A DNA stretch of 64,000 bases, from assembly GCF_025961205.1 (NCBI RefSeq), contig NZ_JAOQNH010000002.1:213501-277500 (forward strand), given 5' to 3'. A model generated the notes under the pieces. It ran no database searches. It was not told where the DNA came from and saw only the letters and a program-made list of their open reading frames with translations. The stretch is from Azospirillum fermentarium (GTDB lineage Bacteria > Pseudomonadota > Alphaproteobacteria > Azospirillales > Azospirillaceae). The translations under genes were made by a program, and so were the position numbers. Of this stretch, positions 56,950-64,000 are shown piece after piece; position 1 is the stretch's first letter, and every line of letters starts with the position of its first letter.

Positions 56950-57968
56950 CCGCTGTCTTTGCAAAAGCCGTCCTGCTGCTGGCCACCCTGGCCGCCGGCC
57001 TCAACGCCGTGCTGCCCACCCGTGCCGCCGCCGCCGACTCCTCGGAACTGGTGATGGCCACCGTCTCCCTGACCAGCGAGGATTTTCAGCTTGCCATGGC
57101 GTGGTCCACGGTGCTGTCGGAAACCCACACGCCGCTGCGCATCACGCCGGTGGCCACCGGCACCGTCAAGGGCCTGCGCAATCTGGTGCAGAAGCGTGCC
57201 GACATGACCTTGATCGGCGCGCCCCACTATCTGGACGCGGTGAAGCGCGAGGGCAGCTTCAAGGACGATCCCCCGGCGCTGGTGGAGGCGTACAAGACCC
57301 TGCGCGTGCTGTTCGCCATCGATACCGGCATGGGGCAGTATGTGGTGCGGGCCGACGGCCCGGTCCGCAGCTTCGCCGACATCAAGGGGCGGAAGGTCGG
57401 CATCGGGCGTCCCGGCGGCAACGCCGGGCGGGTGTCCATCGCGCTCTTCAAGGTCCATGGGCTCGACGCCGACAAGGGCGACGTGCGGCCCGAGTACCTG
57501 GACTACGGCACTGCCCTCGACCAGCTCTCCAACGGGCAGCTCGACGTGGCGACCGTGTGGGGCGGGGTGCCGCAGCCGGGGCTGGATCAGGCATCGCGCA
57601 GCAACACGCTGCGCCTCATCTCGCCGGCGCCCGACAGCCTGCCGGCGTTGCAGGCGGCGCTGACCAACGGTCAGCACTATGTCTACCGCACCATTCCGGC
57701 GGAACGCATCCGTGCGGCGTACGAGGGGCGGGTGGTGACCGACGGGCCGGTGCGCATGTGGACCTTCCCCTTCATGGTCATGGTGCGCGCCGACATGCCG
57801 GACGAGCAGGCATATGCCCTGTGCGCCCGTTTCTGGGATCATGTGGATGAGGTCCGCGGCAGTTCCGCGGCGCTGGCGCTGATCGACGTCGCCAACGCCG
57901 CCCAGGGGCTGTCGGCGGAACTCCACCCCGGCAGCAGCCGCTGCCTGGCCGAACGCAAAGCTTTATAA
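56946..57968 (+). CDS. TAXI-family TRAP transporter solute-binding protein
   Basis: A 340-residue exported binding protein. The signal peptide (AVLLLATLAAGLNAVLPTRAAA) precedes a mature domain with VATGTVKGLRNLVQKRADMTLIG, FADIKGRKVGIGRPGGNAGRVSIALF and YGTALDQLSNGQLDVATVWGG. These are hallmarks of the TAXI type, which works with a fused TRAP permease as found next door. The start is GTG 56946, overlapping the CoA-transferase stop. Ligand: presumably the carboxylic acid that the transferase and lyase degrade. Confidence 0.88.
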   Translation: MTAVFAKAVLLLATLAAGLNAVLPTRAAAADSSELVMATVSLTSEDFQLAMAWSTVLSETHTPLRITPVATGTVKGLRNLVQKRADMTLIGAPHYLDAVKREGSFKDDPPALVEAYKTLRVLFAIDTGMGQYVVRADGPVRSFADIKGRKVGIGRPGGNAGRVSIALFKVHGLDADKGDVRPEYLDYGTALDQLSNGQLDVATVWGGVPQPGLDQASRSNTLRLISPAPDSLPALQAALTNGQHYVYRTIPAERIRAAYEGRVVTDGPVRMWTFPFMVMVRADMPDEQAYALCARFWDHVDEVRGSSAALALIDVANAAQGLSAELHPGSSRCLAERKAL

Positions 57969-58003
57969 TTCCGCCCATTGCCTGAGAAGCCGGAGAGCCG
58001 TCC

Positions 58004-59902
58004 ATGTCCATCGTCTCCGCCGATACGCCGGTGCTGGAAACCCCCATCGGAGCCGGGCGCCGCACCGCCGGTCTGGCCCTGTGCGGTCTGCTCGCCGCCT
58101 TCGTCGTCTGGACGACGCTGACCGGGCGGCTGGCAAGCTGGGTGCAGCTCGAAACGGTGTTGATGTTGGCATTGGGGGCGGTGTTCCTGCTGAAGCCCGG
58201 ACCGCTGGCATCGCGTTCTCCCGCGCTGGACCTGCTGCTCTCGCTGGTGCTGGTGGCGGGCGGGGTGTTCGCCGGCTCCTACATGATCCTGAACAACCAG
58301 GAGATCGCCGCCTTCCGCGAAGGGCTGCCCAACGATTGGGATCTGGCGTCCTATGTCGTCGGCACGCTGGTGGTGCTGGAAGGCGCGCGGCGGGTGGAGG
58401 GATGGACGCTGCTGGCCGTGGTGCTGGCGGGCATCGCCTATCTGCTGTTCGGCAACCTGCTTCCCGGCTGGGCCGGGCACCGCGGCATGTCGGCGGCGGA
58501 GATGTTCGAACTGGCCTACAGCCCCAACGGCATCTTCGGCGTGGCGCTGGGGTCGGTGGTGGAGATCGTCTACATCTACGTCATCTTCGGCGTGGTGCTG
58601 CGGCTGTCGGGGGCGTCGGACTTCTTCGACTGGATTTCCGGGGTGTTGTCCATGGGGCGGCGGTCGGGATCGGCGCAGTGCGCCATCATCGCCTCGGCGC
58701 TGTTCGGGTCGATCAACGGGTCGGCCCCGGCCAATGTGGTGGCCAACGGCGCCATCACCATTTCCATGATGCACAAGGCGGGCTTCACCAAATCCTATGC
58801 CGGGGCGGTGGAGGCGTCGTCGTCGGTGGTGGGGCAGATCATGCCGCCGGTGATGGGGGTGGGTGCCTTCATCATGGCCGACATCACCGGCGTTCCCTAT
58901 GCCAACATCATGCTGGCGGCCATCGTGCCGTCGTTCCTGTTCATCATGTCGTTGTCCTGCGTCACGGCGCTGGAGGCGGCCAAGCTGGGCATCCAGCCGC
59001 CCGAGGGGCTGGACGGCACCTGGACCCGCGAGCGGGTGCTGCAGGCGGGCATCCTGATCGCCGCCTTCGGCGTGTTGCTGACCATGCTGTTCGCCGGATA
59101 TTCGGTGGACCTGTGCGGGCTGGGGGCCATGGTCTCGCTGCTGGTGCTGTCGTCGCTGTTCCGGTCCACCCGGCCCACGTGGCGCAAGCTGCGGGACATG
59201 CTGGTGGAAGGCGGGCTGGAGGGGCTGAGCGTCGCCGTCGCCTGTGCCGCCATCGGCATCATCATCGGTGCGGTGTCGGCCACCGGCCTGGGCATCAAGA
59301 TCAGCCAGGGCATCACGGCGCTGGGCGCCACCCATCTGTTCCCGGCCCTGCTGGCGGCTGCGGCCTGTGCGCTGCTGCTGGGCATGGGGCTGCCGACGGC
59401 GGCCTCATATCTGCTGGTGGTGTTCACCGCCGGACCGGCGCTGACCCATCTGGGGCTGCCGGTGCTGACGGCGCACATGTTCATCTTCTACTTCGCGGTG
59501 ATGTCGGCCATCACGCCGCCGGTGGCGTTGGCCGTGTTTGCCGCCGCGGCCATAGCCCAGGAACCGGTGGGCAAGATCGCGTGGCATTCGCTGCGCCTGT
59601 GTCTGGTCGCCTTCCTGTTCCCCTTCCTGTGGATCTACCAGCCCGAACTGATGCTGCAGGATCTGTCGGTCATGACGCTGCCGCAGACGGTGGCGGCCAT
59701 CCTGGCGCTGATCCTGGCCGTGATCATGCTGTCGGCGGTGCTGGTGGGGTATTTCCGCGGACGGCTGCCGCGGCTGGAACGGTCGGTGCTGGCCGTGTCG
59801 GCGGCGCTGATCTACATCCCGGAACCTCTGACCACGGCGGTGGGGTTCACCGTCGGCGGGGCGCTGCTGGCGCGGCGCCTGATCTTCCTCCCGCCAAGCT
59901 GA
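58004..59902 (+). CDS. TRAP transporter permease, fused 4TM/12TM
   Basis: A 632-residue inner-membrane protein joining DctQ-like and DctM-like parts, as is normal for TAXI-TRAP systems. About 16 or more hydrophobic helices are visible. The DctM core shows SINGSAPANVVANGAITISMMHKAGF, AGAVEASSSVVGQIMPPVMGVGAFIMAD and, in the second half, LLLGMGLPTAASYLLVVFTAGPAL and FAVMSAITPPVALAVFAAA, the two substrate-site repeats. Transport is driven by a sodium or proton gradient with the TAXI protein as partner. It follows that gene by 35 bases. Confidence 0.94.
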   Translation: MSIVSADTPVLETPIGAGRRTAGLALCGLLAAFVVWTTLTGRLASWVQLETVLMLALGAVFLLKPGPLASRSPALDLLLSLVLVAGGVFAGSYMILNNQEIAAFREGLPNDWDLASYVVGTLVVLEGARRVEGWTLLAVVLAGIAYLLFGNLLPGWAGHRGMSAAEMFELAYSPNGIFGVALGSVVEIVYIYVIFGVVLRLSGASDFFDWISGVLSMGRRSGSAQCAIIASALFGSINGSAPANVVANGAITISMMHKAGFTKSYAGAVEASSSVVGQIMPPVMGVGAFIMADITGVPYANIMLAAIVPSFLFIMSLSCVTALEAAKLGIQPPEGLDGTWTRERVLQAGILIAAFGVLLTMLFAGYSVDLCGLGAMVSLLVLSSLFRSTRPTWRKLRDMLVEGGLEGLSVAVACAAIGIIIGAVSATGLGIKISQGITALGATHLFPALLAAAACALLLGMGLPTAASYLLVVFTAGPALTHLGLPVLTAHMFIFYFAVMSAITPPVALAVFAAAAIAQEPVGKIAWHSLRLCLVAFLFPFLWIYQPELMLQDLSVMTLPQTVAAILALILAVIMLSAVLVGYFRGRLPRLERSVLAVSAALIYIPEPLTTAVGFTVGGALLARRLIFLPPS

Positions 59903-60049
59903 GCGGGGCATGCCGGGCCCGGGCAGGGGCCTGCCCGGCGTCACCGGCAGATGTCATGGTTTTGCAGGCTTTCCGGTTCCGCCCACCGTTGGGGCGGAAG
60001 CCGGAAGGGGCTGCCGAGTTTCCACCCGAACCAGACCGGAGAGAATCCG

Positions 60050-60979
60050 ATGAGCCTGTACCCACCCCCCCCGCTCGTGGATGCGGAGGTTTTCGCACGC
60101 CTGCCCGACCATTTCCGCCGCGCCGGGCGCCGCAGCAACTGGGCCGATGTGAACAAGCGGGGGGAGACGCTCCACTCCTTCCTGGAGGGGCCGGCCTTCG
60201 ATTCCGCCGGCAATCTGTGGCTGGTCGATATTCCGTGGGGCCGCATCTTCCGTCTGTCGCCCGAGCGGGAATTCACCTTGATGGCGGAATACGACGGGGA
60301 ACCGAACGGCCTGGCCTTCCATCCCGACGGGCGGCTGTTCATCGCCGACTATAAGAACGGCATCATGGCGATGGACACCGCAACCGGCCGAATCGAGCCG
60401 GTCCTGGAACGCACCCATGGCGAACGTTTCAAGGGTGTCAATGACCTTGTGTTTTCCGCCGATGGTGACCTCTATTTTACAGACCAGGGACAGACGGGGC
60501 TGCACGATCCCACAGGACGGCTGTTCCGCCTGTCCGGCGACGGGCGGCTCACCTGCCTGTTCGACACGCTGCCCAGCCCTAATGGGCTGGTGCCAAATCT
60601 TGGCGAAACAGCCATTTACGTGGCTGTAACCCGCGCGAATGCCATCTGGCGCGTGCCGCTGGCGGCCGACGGCACCACGTCGAAGGTGGGGCTGTTCATC
60701 CAGATTTCCGGTGGTTTGTCGGGGCCGGACGGGCTGGCCATGGATGCCGAGGGCGGGCTGTGGGTCGCCCATGCGGGGAACGGATGTGTCTGGGGCTTCG
60801 ACCGATTGGGTGTGCCAAAATGTCGCATCATGTCACCGCAGGGGTTGTTTACGACCAACATCGCTTTCGGTGGGGCTGACGGGAAGACTCTCTTCATTAC
60901 CGAATCCGAGAGTGGGACGATCTTGACTGCAACCCTGCCGGTGGCTGGTAAGCCATTGTTTGGCAGTGCAAAAATCTGA
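60050..60979 (+). CDS. SMP-30/gluconolactonase-like hydrolase
   Basis: A 309-residue six-bladed beta-propeller lactonase family protein. Blade and metal-site signatures: FLEGPAFDSAGNLWLVDIPWGRIFR (metal Glu), DGEPNGLAFHPDGRLFIADYKNGI, KGVNDLVFSADGDLYFTDQGQ (metal Asn), PSPNGLVPNLGE and GPDGLAMDAEGGLWVAHAG (metal Asp). Members hydrolyse sugar lactones and related cyclic esters with Ca or Zn. GGAGAGAAT precedes ATG 60050. It ends the operon that begins with the HMG-CoA-lyase gene, so its substrate may be a lactone form of the transported acid. A terminator follows. Confidence 0.88.
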   Translation: MSLYPPPPLVDAEVFARLPDHFRRAGRRSNWADVNKRGETLHSFLEGPAFDSAGNLWLVDIPWGRIFRLSPEREFTLMAEYDGEPNGLAFHPDGRLFIADYKNGIMAMDTATGRIEPVLERTHGERFKGVNDLVFSADGDLYFTDQGQTGLHDPTGRLFRLSGDGRLTCLFDTLPSPNGLVPNLGETAIYVAVTRANAIWRVPLAADGTTSKVGLFIQISGGLSGPDGLAMDAEGGLWVAHAGNGCVWGFDRLGVPKCRIMSPQGLFTTNIAFGGADGKTLFITESESGTILTATLPVAGKPLFGSAKI

Positions 60980-60989
60980 CTGAAAAACA

Positions 60990-61019
60990 CCAGGCGCCTG
61001 CGATGGCGCCTGGTTAATT
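60990..61019 (+). terminator. Rho-independent terminator of the lyase-TRAP-lactonase operon
   Basis: A 9-bp stem CCAGGCGCC/GGCGCCTGG with a six-base loop is followed by TTAATTTT. It starts 10 bases after the lactonase stop codon. Confidence 0.85.
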
Positions 61020-61431
61020 TTCGTTTGTGTGCACTGCATGATATTTATTGTCTTAAATTTTAGAAAAAATTAACAGTCAATTTTTGATCAGCATCTGTAT
61101 GCAACCGCGGATTATCACACAAGAGTATGATTAATTTTCTGTTGAATTCGCTACATATGTGACATAAACAATTTTCATCACGACGACGGGAAAACATAAC
61201 AACCCGCGGTGTGACAAAGCAGACAAAATAACAGGAGTAACCGAACGCAGCGCCTACCCTTTTACAAGGGTTGGGATAAGCTTTCGCTTTCTCTTTATTG
61301 CGTTTTGAAACAAACGGGAAAACCGCTTTCCCGTAATGAATAACCATGTTCGGTGTTCCCTTAACCGGCGCAAGAATGCGCCCCGGAACGCTGAACATTT
61401 GCCCGAAACTCTGTGTCCGGAGGCACATCCG
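61020..61431 (+). other. AT-rich leader of the homocitrate synthase gene
   Basis: The first 200 bases are AT-rich and lack a gene. TGT-N10-ACA at 61210-61225 has the form of a NifA upstream activator site. Three small hairpins follow: ACCCTT/AAGGGT (61256-61271), ACGGGAAA/TTTCCCGT (61314-61334) and GGCGCA/TGCGCC (61367-61382). A GG-N10-GC spacing near 61274-61290 is too weak to call a sigma-54 promoter. The region plausibly carries regulated promoter and leader elements. Confidence 0.5.
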
Positions 61432-62631
61432 ATGTCGTTAGCAAACTGCGTTATTGTCGATAGCACCTTGCGCGAAGGTGAACAGTTCGAACACAGCCAT
61501 TTCTCTCTTGCCGACAAGATCGAGATCGCCTGTGCGCTGGACGCCTTTGGTGTCGATATGATCGAGATCACCTCTCCCGCCGTGGGCAGCGCGGCGCGTG
61601 AGGCGTGCGAGGTGCTGACCTCCCTGGGCCTGAAGGCCACCATCGCCGCCCACATCCGCTGCCACATGGACGACGCCCGGCTGGCGCTGGATTGCGGCGT
61701 GCGGGCGCTGAACCTGTTCATGGCCGCTTCGCCGATCCTGCGCAGCATGAGCCATGGCCGCGGCGTCGATGAGATCGTCCGCCAGGCGACCGAGGTCGCG
61801 CGCTACATCCGCTCCCGCGCGCCGGACGCCATCATCCGTTTCTCGTGCGAGGATGCGTTCCGCAGCCCGCTGGCCGATCTGCTCAGCATCTATGAACCGC
61901 TGTCGCGCACCGGCCTGTTCCAGCGCTTCGGCATTGCCGATACCGTGGGCGGTGCCAGCCCGCTGCAGGTGATGGAAACCGTCCGCACCGTGCGCGAAAC
62001 CCTGGGCCCCGACATCGACATCGAATTCCACGGCCACAACGACACCGGCTGCGCCACCGCCAACGCCTGGATGGCGGTTCTGGGTGGCGCCACCCACATC
62101 GACACCTGCGTCCTGGGCCTGGGCGAGCGCAACGGCATCACCCGTCTGGAAGAGCTGACCGCCGCCATCTACTCCCAGGATGCCGAGGCGGCCAAGGCCC
62201 GCTTCGATCTGCCCATGCTGATGCAGCTCAGCGAAATGGTCGCCCAGCGCGTGGGCGTGGAAATCCCGTTCTGCCGCAGCATCATCGGGTCCAGCGCCTT
62301 CACCCACAAGGCGGGGGTGCACAGCAAGGCGATCATCGCCAACCCGAAATCCTACGAAATCCTCGATCCCGCCGATTTCGGCCGCGAGCGCAACGTCATG
62401 ATCGCGCACGCGCTGGTGGGGTGGAACGCGGTGCGTGCGCGTGCCGACCAGCTCGGCTACAGCCTGAGCCAGGACACGCTGAAGGCGGTCACCGCCACGC
62501 TGAAGGAAATGGGCGCCCAGCGCCGGCTGTCCAACAGCGACGTGGACGCGCTGATCACCGCTGCGGCCAACGGCTCGATGCCGGCCGCTGTCGGCGCCAA
62601 CGATGCTGCGGCCCTGCGCGCCGCCGCCTGA
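61432..62631 (+). CDS. Homocitrate synthase, LYS20/Thermus-like
   Basis: A 399-residue DRE-TIM enzyme that condenses acetyl-CoA with 2-oxoglutarate. Motifs: VDSTLREGEQFEHSHFSL (Arg14, metal Asp10), IEITSPAVGSAAREACEVLTSLGLKA, HIRCHMDDARLAL, IEFHGHNDTGCATANAW (metal His200 and His202), LGLGERNGI and FTHKAGVHSKAIIANPKSYEIL. These match the lysine-pathway LYS20/Thermus enzymes closely; NifV and FrbC are relatives. In a diazotroph, the role could be homocitrate for the nitrogenase FeMo-cofactor. GGAGG precedes ATG 61432. The P-loop gene follows after 51 bases. Confidence 0.85.
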   Translation: MSLANCVIVDSTLREGEQFEHSHFSLADKIEIACALDAFGVDMIEITSPAVGSAAREACEVLTSLGLKATIAAHIRCHMDDARLALDCGVRALNLFMAASPILRSMSHGRGVDEIVRQATEVARYIRSRAPDAIIRFSCEDAFRSPLADLLSIYEPLSRTGLFQRFGIADTVGGASPLQVMETVRTVRETLGPDIDIEFHGHNDTGCATANAWMAVLGGATHIDTCVLGLGERNGITRLEELTAAIYSQDAEAAKARFDLPMLMQLSEMVAQRVGVEIPFCRSIIGSSAFTHKAGVHSKAIIANPKSYEILDPADFGRERNVMIAHALVGWNAVRARADQLGYSLSQDTLKAVTATLKEMGAQRRLSNSDVDALITAAANGSMPAAVGANDAAALRAAA

Positions 62632-62682
62632 CCGCTTCCGCCGCCGTTTCCCCATTCCGTTCGTGTGAAGTGATCCCGTACC

Positions 62683-63513
62683 ATGAGCATCACCTCCTCC
62701 GCGTCCCGTTTTCATGACATCGCGCCGGGCATCGGTGCGGGCGGCCCGCTGCCCGCCGGCTGGCGCTCCCTGGCCGAACTGGACCCCATCGTCCTGGTGG
62801 GCGTGACCGGTGCCGGCAAGTCCACCGCCCTGTCGGCGCTCGACGCCCGCGGCATAGCCTATACCCTGCTGCCCGACCGCCGCGTGGTCACCGATCAGGT
62901 CATCATCCCCCGCTACGCCGATGGTGACGTGCGCGACCGCGTGCAGCGTTTCGCCATCACCCAGCGTTTCACCCGCGATGTGCCGGGCGGCATGGCCGCG
63001 GTGCTGGCCGGGCTGTCCGCCGCCCCGGCGCTGCAGCAGCGCCCGCTGGTGTTCGACGGCCTGCGCGGGGAAGCCGAGGTGCGCCACGCCGCCGCCGTGC
63101 TGCCGCGTGCCCGTTTCCTGGTGCTGACCGCGCCCGACATGGTGCGGCTGATGCGGCTGCTGGGCCGCGGCGATGCCTTTGACCGGGTGGCGCTGGCCGG
63201 CGGCAACGGCGGTTCGGACGATGGCTTCTCCCTGCCCGACGCCGACGGCATCCTGACGCCTGCGGAGCAGGCCCGTCTGTACGCCGAGGTCAACGCCGGC
63301 CGCCTGAACGCCGACGACGTGCGCGGCAAGTTCACCATCATTGCCGCCGAGCGCCGCAACTACGACCCCGACCGTGCCGTGGATGCCCTGATGGAACTGG
63401 CGCCGGAACGGACGCTGGTGATCGACACCACCCGAAGCGGCCCGGCGGAGGTGGGGGAGGCCCTGGCCCGCCTCCTGCCCGAGGCGCCGCACGCCGCCGC
63501 TGTTGCCGCGTAA
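62683..63513 (+). CDS. P-loop NTPase of unknown function
   Basis: I cannot assign a family to this 276-residue protein. Residues 36-48 (IVLVGVTGAGKST) are a clear Walker A motif with the order of small-molecule kinases or RapZ-like proteins. A long segment YTLLPDRRVVTDQVIIPRYADGD follows, then RPLVFDGLRGEAEVRHAA, a Walker-B-like strand (ARFLVLTAPD) and a basic C-terminal region. The form suggests a nucleotide or metabolite kinase rather than an AAA machine. It lies 51 bases behind the homocitrate synthase gene on the same strand, probably as an operon, and a terminator follows. Confidence 0.7.
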   Translation: MSITSSASRFHDIAPGIGAGGPLPAGWRSLAELDPIVLVGVTGAGKSTALSALDARGIAYTLLPDRRVVTDQVIIPRYADGDVRDRVQRFAITQRFTRDVPGGMAAVLAGLSAAPALQQRPLVFDGLRGEAEVRHAAAVLPRARFLVLTAPDMVRLMRLLGRGDAFDRVALAGGNGGSDDGFSLPDADGILTPAEQARLYAEVNAGRLNADDVRGKFTIIAAERRNYDPDRAVDALMELAPERTLVIDTTRSGPAEVGEALARLLPEAPHAAAVAA

Positions 63514-63540
63514 CGGTCAGTCGTCCGCCGGTCATGAAAA

Positions 63541-63577
63541 AAGCCGCCGCCATCTCCCGATGGCGGCGGCTTCTTCA
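63541..63577. terminator. Bidirectional terminator after the P-loop gene
   Basis: A 13-bp stem AAGCCGCCGCCAT/ATGGCGGCGGCTT with a six-base loop, preceded by A-rich and followed by T-rich sequence. It separates the convergent P-loop gene and the membrane-protein gene. Confidence 0.88.
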
Positions 63578-63598
63578 TCTTTTCATGGGTGCCGGCTC

Positions 63599-64000
63599 TC
63601 AGCCCTGCAAAAGACCGTTCAGCCCCGCCAGCAGCACCGCCGCGGCCACGGCCACCACCACCGTGCCGGCCAGGTTGCGGCTGAACAGCAGCCGGGGGAA
63701 GGGGACGGCGAACATCTGCGCCGCCACCATCATGGTGACCCCCACCGGCGACACCGTGACCGCCAGGCTCCACCCCATCACCAGCGCCACCGCCAGACAC
63801 AGCGGTTCCACCGGCGCCGGCTGAACCGCGAAGATCCCCAGCAGCACCGCGGCGGAAATGGCGGGGTGGAAACCGCAGGCCCCCGCCGCCAGCATGATGG
63901 CGAACACCGCCAGCAGCAGCGGCAGCGGCGGCAGCCCGGCCAGGAACGGCGCCACGGTGGCGGCGAATCCCGGCACCTCGGTCAGCACGGCGGCAAACAC
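63599..64000 (-). CDS. Integral membrane protein, 3' part
   Basis: The minus-strand frame is open to the window edge, so only the last 133 or so residues are seen. Four hydrophobic segments are present (LAGLPPLPLLLAVFAIMLAAGA, ISAAVLLGIF, LCLAVALVMGWSLAVTVSPVGVTMMVAAQMF, LAGTVVVAVAAAVLLAGLNG). The pattern, with helices broken by Gly/Pro and the SPVG segment, suggests the C-terminal half of a secondary transporter or an ion-transporter-superfamily protein, but I cannot name it. The stop is followed by a bidirectional terminator. Confidence 0.7.
   Translation of the reverse strand: MFAAVLTEVPGFAATVAPFLAGLPPLPLLLAVFAIMLAAGACGFHPAISAAVLLGIFAVQPAPVEPLCLAVALVMGWSLAVTVSPVGVTMMVAAQMFAVPFPRLLFSRNLAGTVVVAVAAAVLLAGLNGLLQG

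Noticed and set aside
61274..61290. Possible sigma-54 promoter (GG-N10-GC)
   Set aside because: Apart from the GG and GC pairs the consensus TGGCAC and TTGCA bases are missing, so it is not listed as a promoter.

Overview
The window is a high-GC chromosomal segment of an alphaproteobacterium, most likely Azospirillaceae/Rhodospirillales (Azospirillum-like). The basis is the gene order nuoK-L-M-N-birA-coaX-rnj-mce-DUF1467, the alphaproteobacterial style of the proteins, the FMN-riboswitch ribB, the abundance of two-component, chemotaxis and TRAP-transport genes, and an ethylene-receptor-like kinase of the kind found in plant-associated Azospirillum. No rRNA, tRNA, CRISPR array, IS element or prophage was seen.

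Layout. (1) 1-10017: the 3' end of the complex I operon (nuoK partial, nuoL with a His-rich insertion, nuoM, nuoN), running almost without gaps into birA, coaX, rnj, mce, a DUF1467 membrane protein and tag. (2) 10018-15407: a candidate small RNA with an exposed anti-Shine-Dalgarno stretch, an unknown protein, a small secreted protein, then a fused circularly permuted ATP-grasp/alpha-E protein followed by a transglutaminase-like protein. (3) 15411-17397 (minus): an ethylene-binding-domain histidine kinase and its single-domain response regulator. (4) 17695-27111: an orphan TakP-like TRAP binding protein, parC, recO, acuI, a dense cluster of palindromes, an unknown gene and a UvrD/PcrA helicase. 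(5) 27560-30572: two tandem LuxR-type response regulators, an AT-rich islet with a membrane protein of foreign composition, and a small ACP-like protein. (6) 30682-33585: hcp and an Hcr-like reductase behind a perfect CRP/FNR-type palindrome, a nitrosative-stress module. (7) 33668-45870: FadL-like porin, TSUP permease, periplasmic glycerophosphodiesterase, RidA, a PutR-like Lrp regulator divergent from putA, a Cache-domain chemoreceptor, and ribB under an FMN riboswitch divergent from a HIT protein. (8) 45959-54553: TPR/O-GlcNAc-transferase-like protein, PP2C phosphatase facing a membrane pseudokinase with a long proline-rich region, a CheC-like phosphatase translationally coupled to a PAS histidine kinase, and a DUF6065 protein. 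(9) 54686-60979: a probable catabolic operon (HMG-CoA-lyase-type enzyme, CaiB-type CoA transferase, TAXI-TRAP binding protein, fused TRAP permease, SMP-30 lactonase). (10) 61432-63513: a LYS20/Thermus-type homocitrate synthase with an unidentified P-loop protein, then the 3' end of a membrane protein.

The least explained parts are the ethylene-type kinase pair, the pseudokinase/PP2C locus, the uptake-to-lyase operon at 54.7-61 kb, the homocitrate-synthase/P-loop pair with its structured leader, and the AT-rich islet at 29.2-30.1 kb. All functional statements are read from sequence motifs and gene context; no searches were run.
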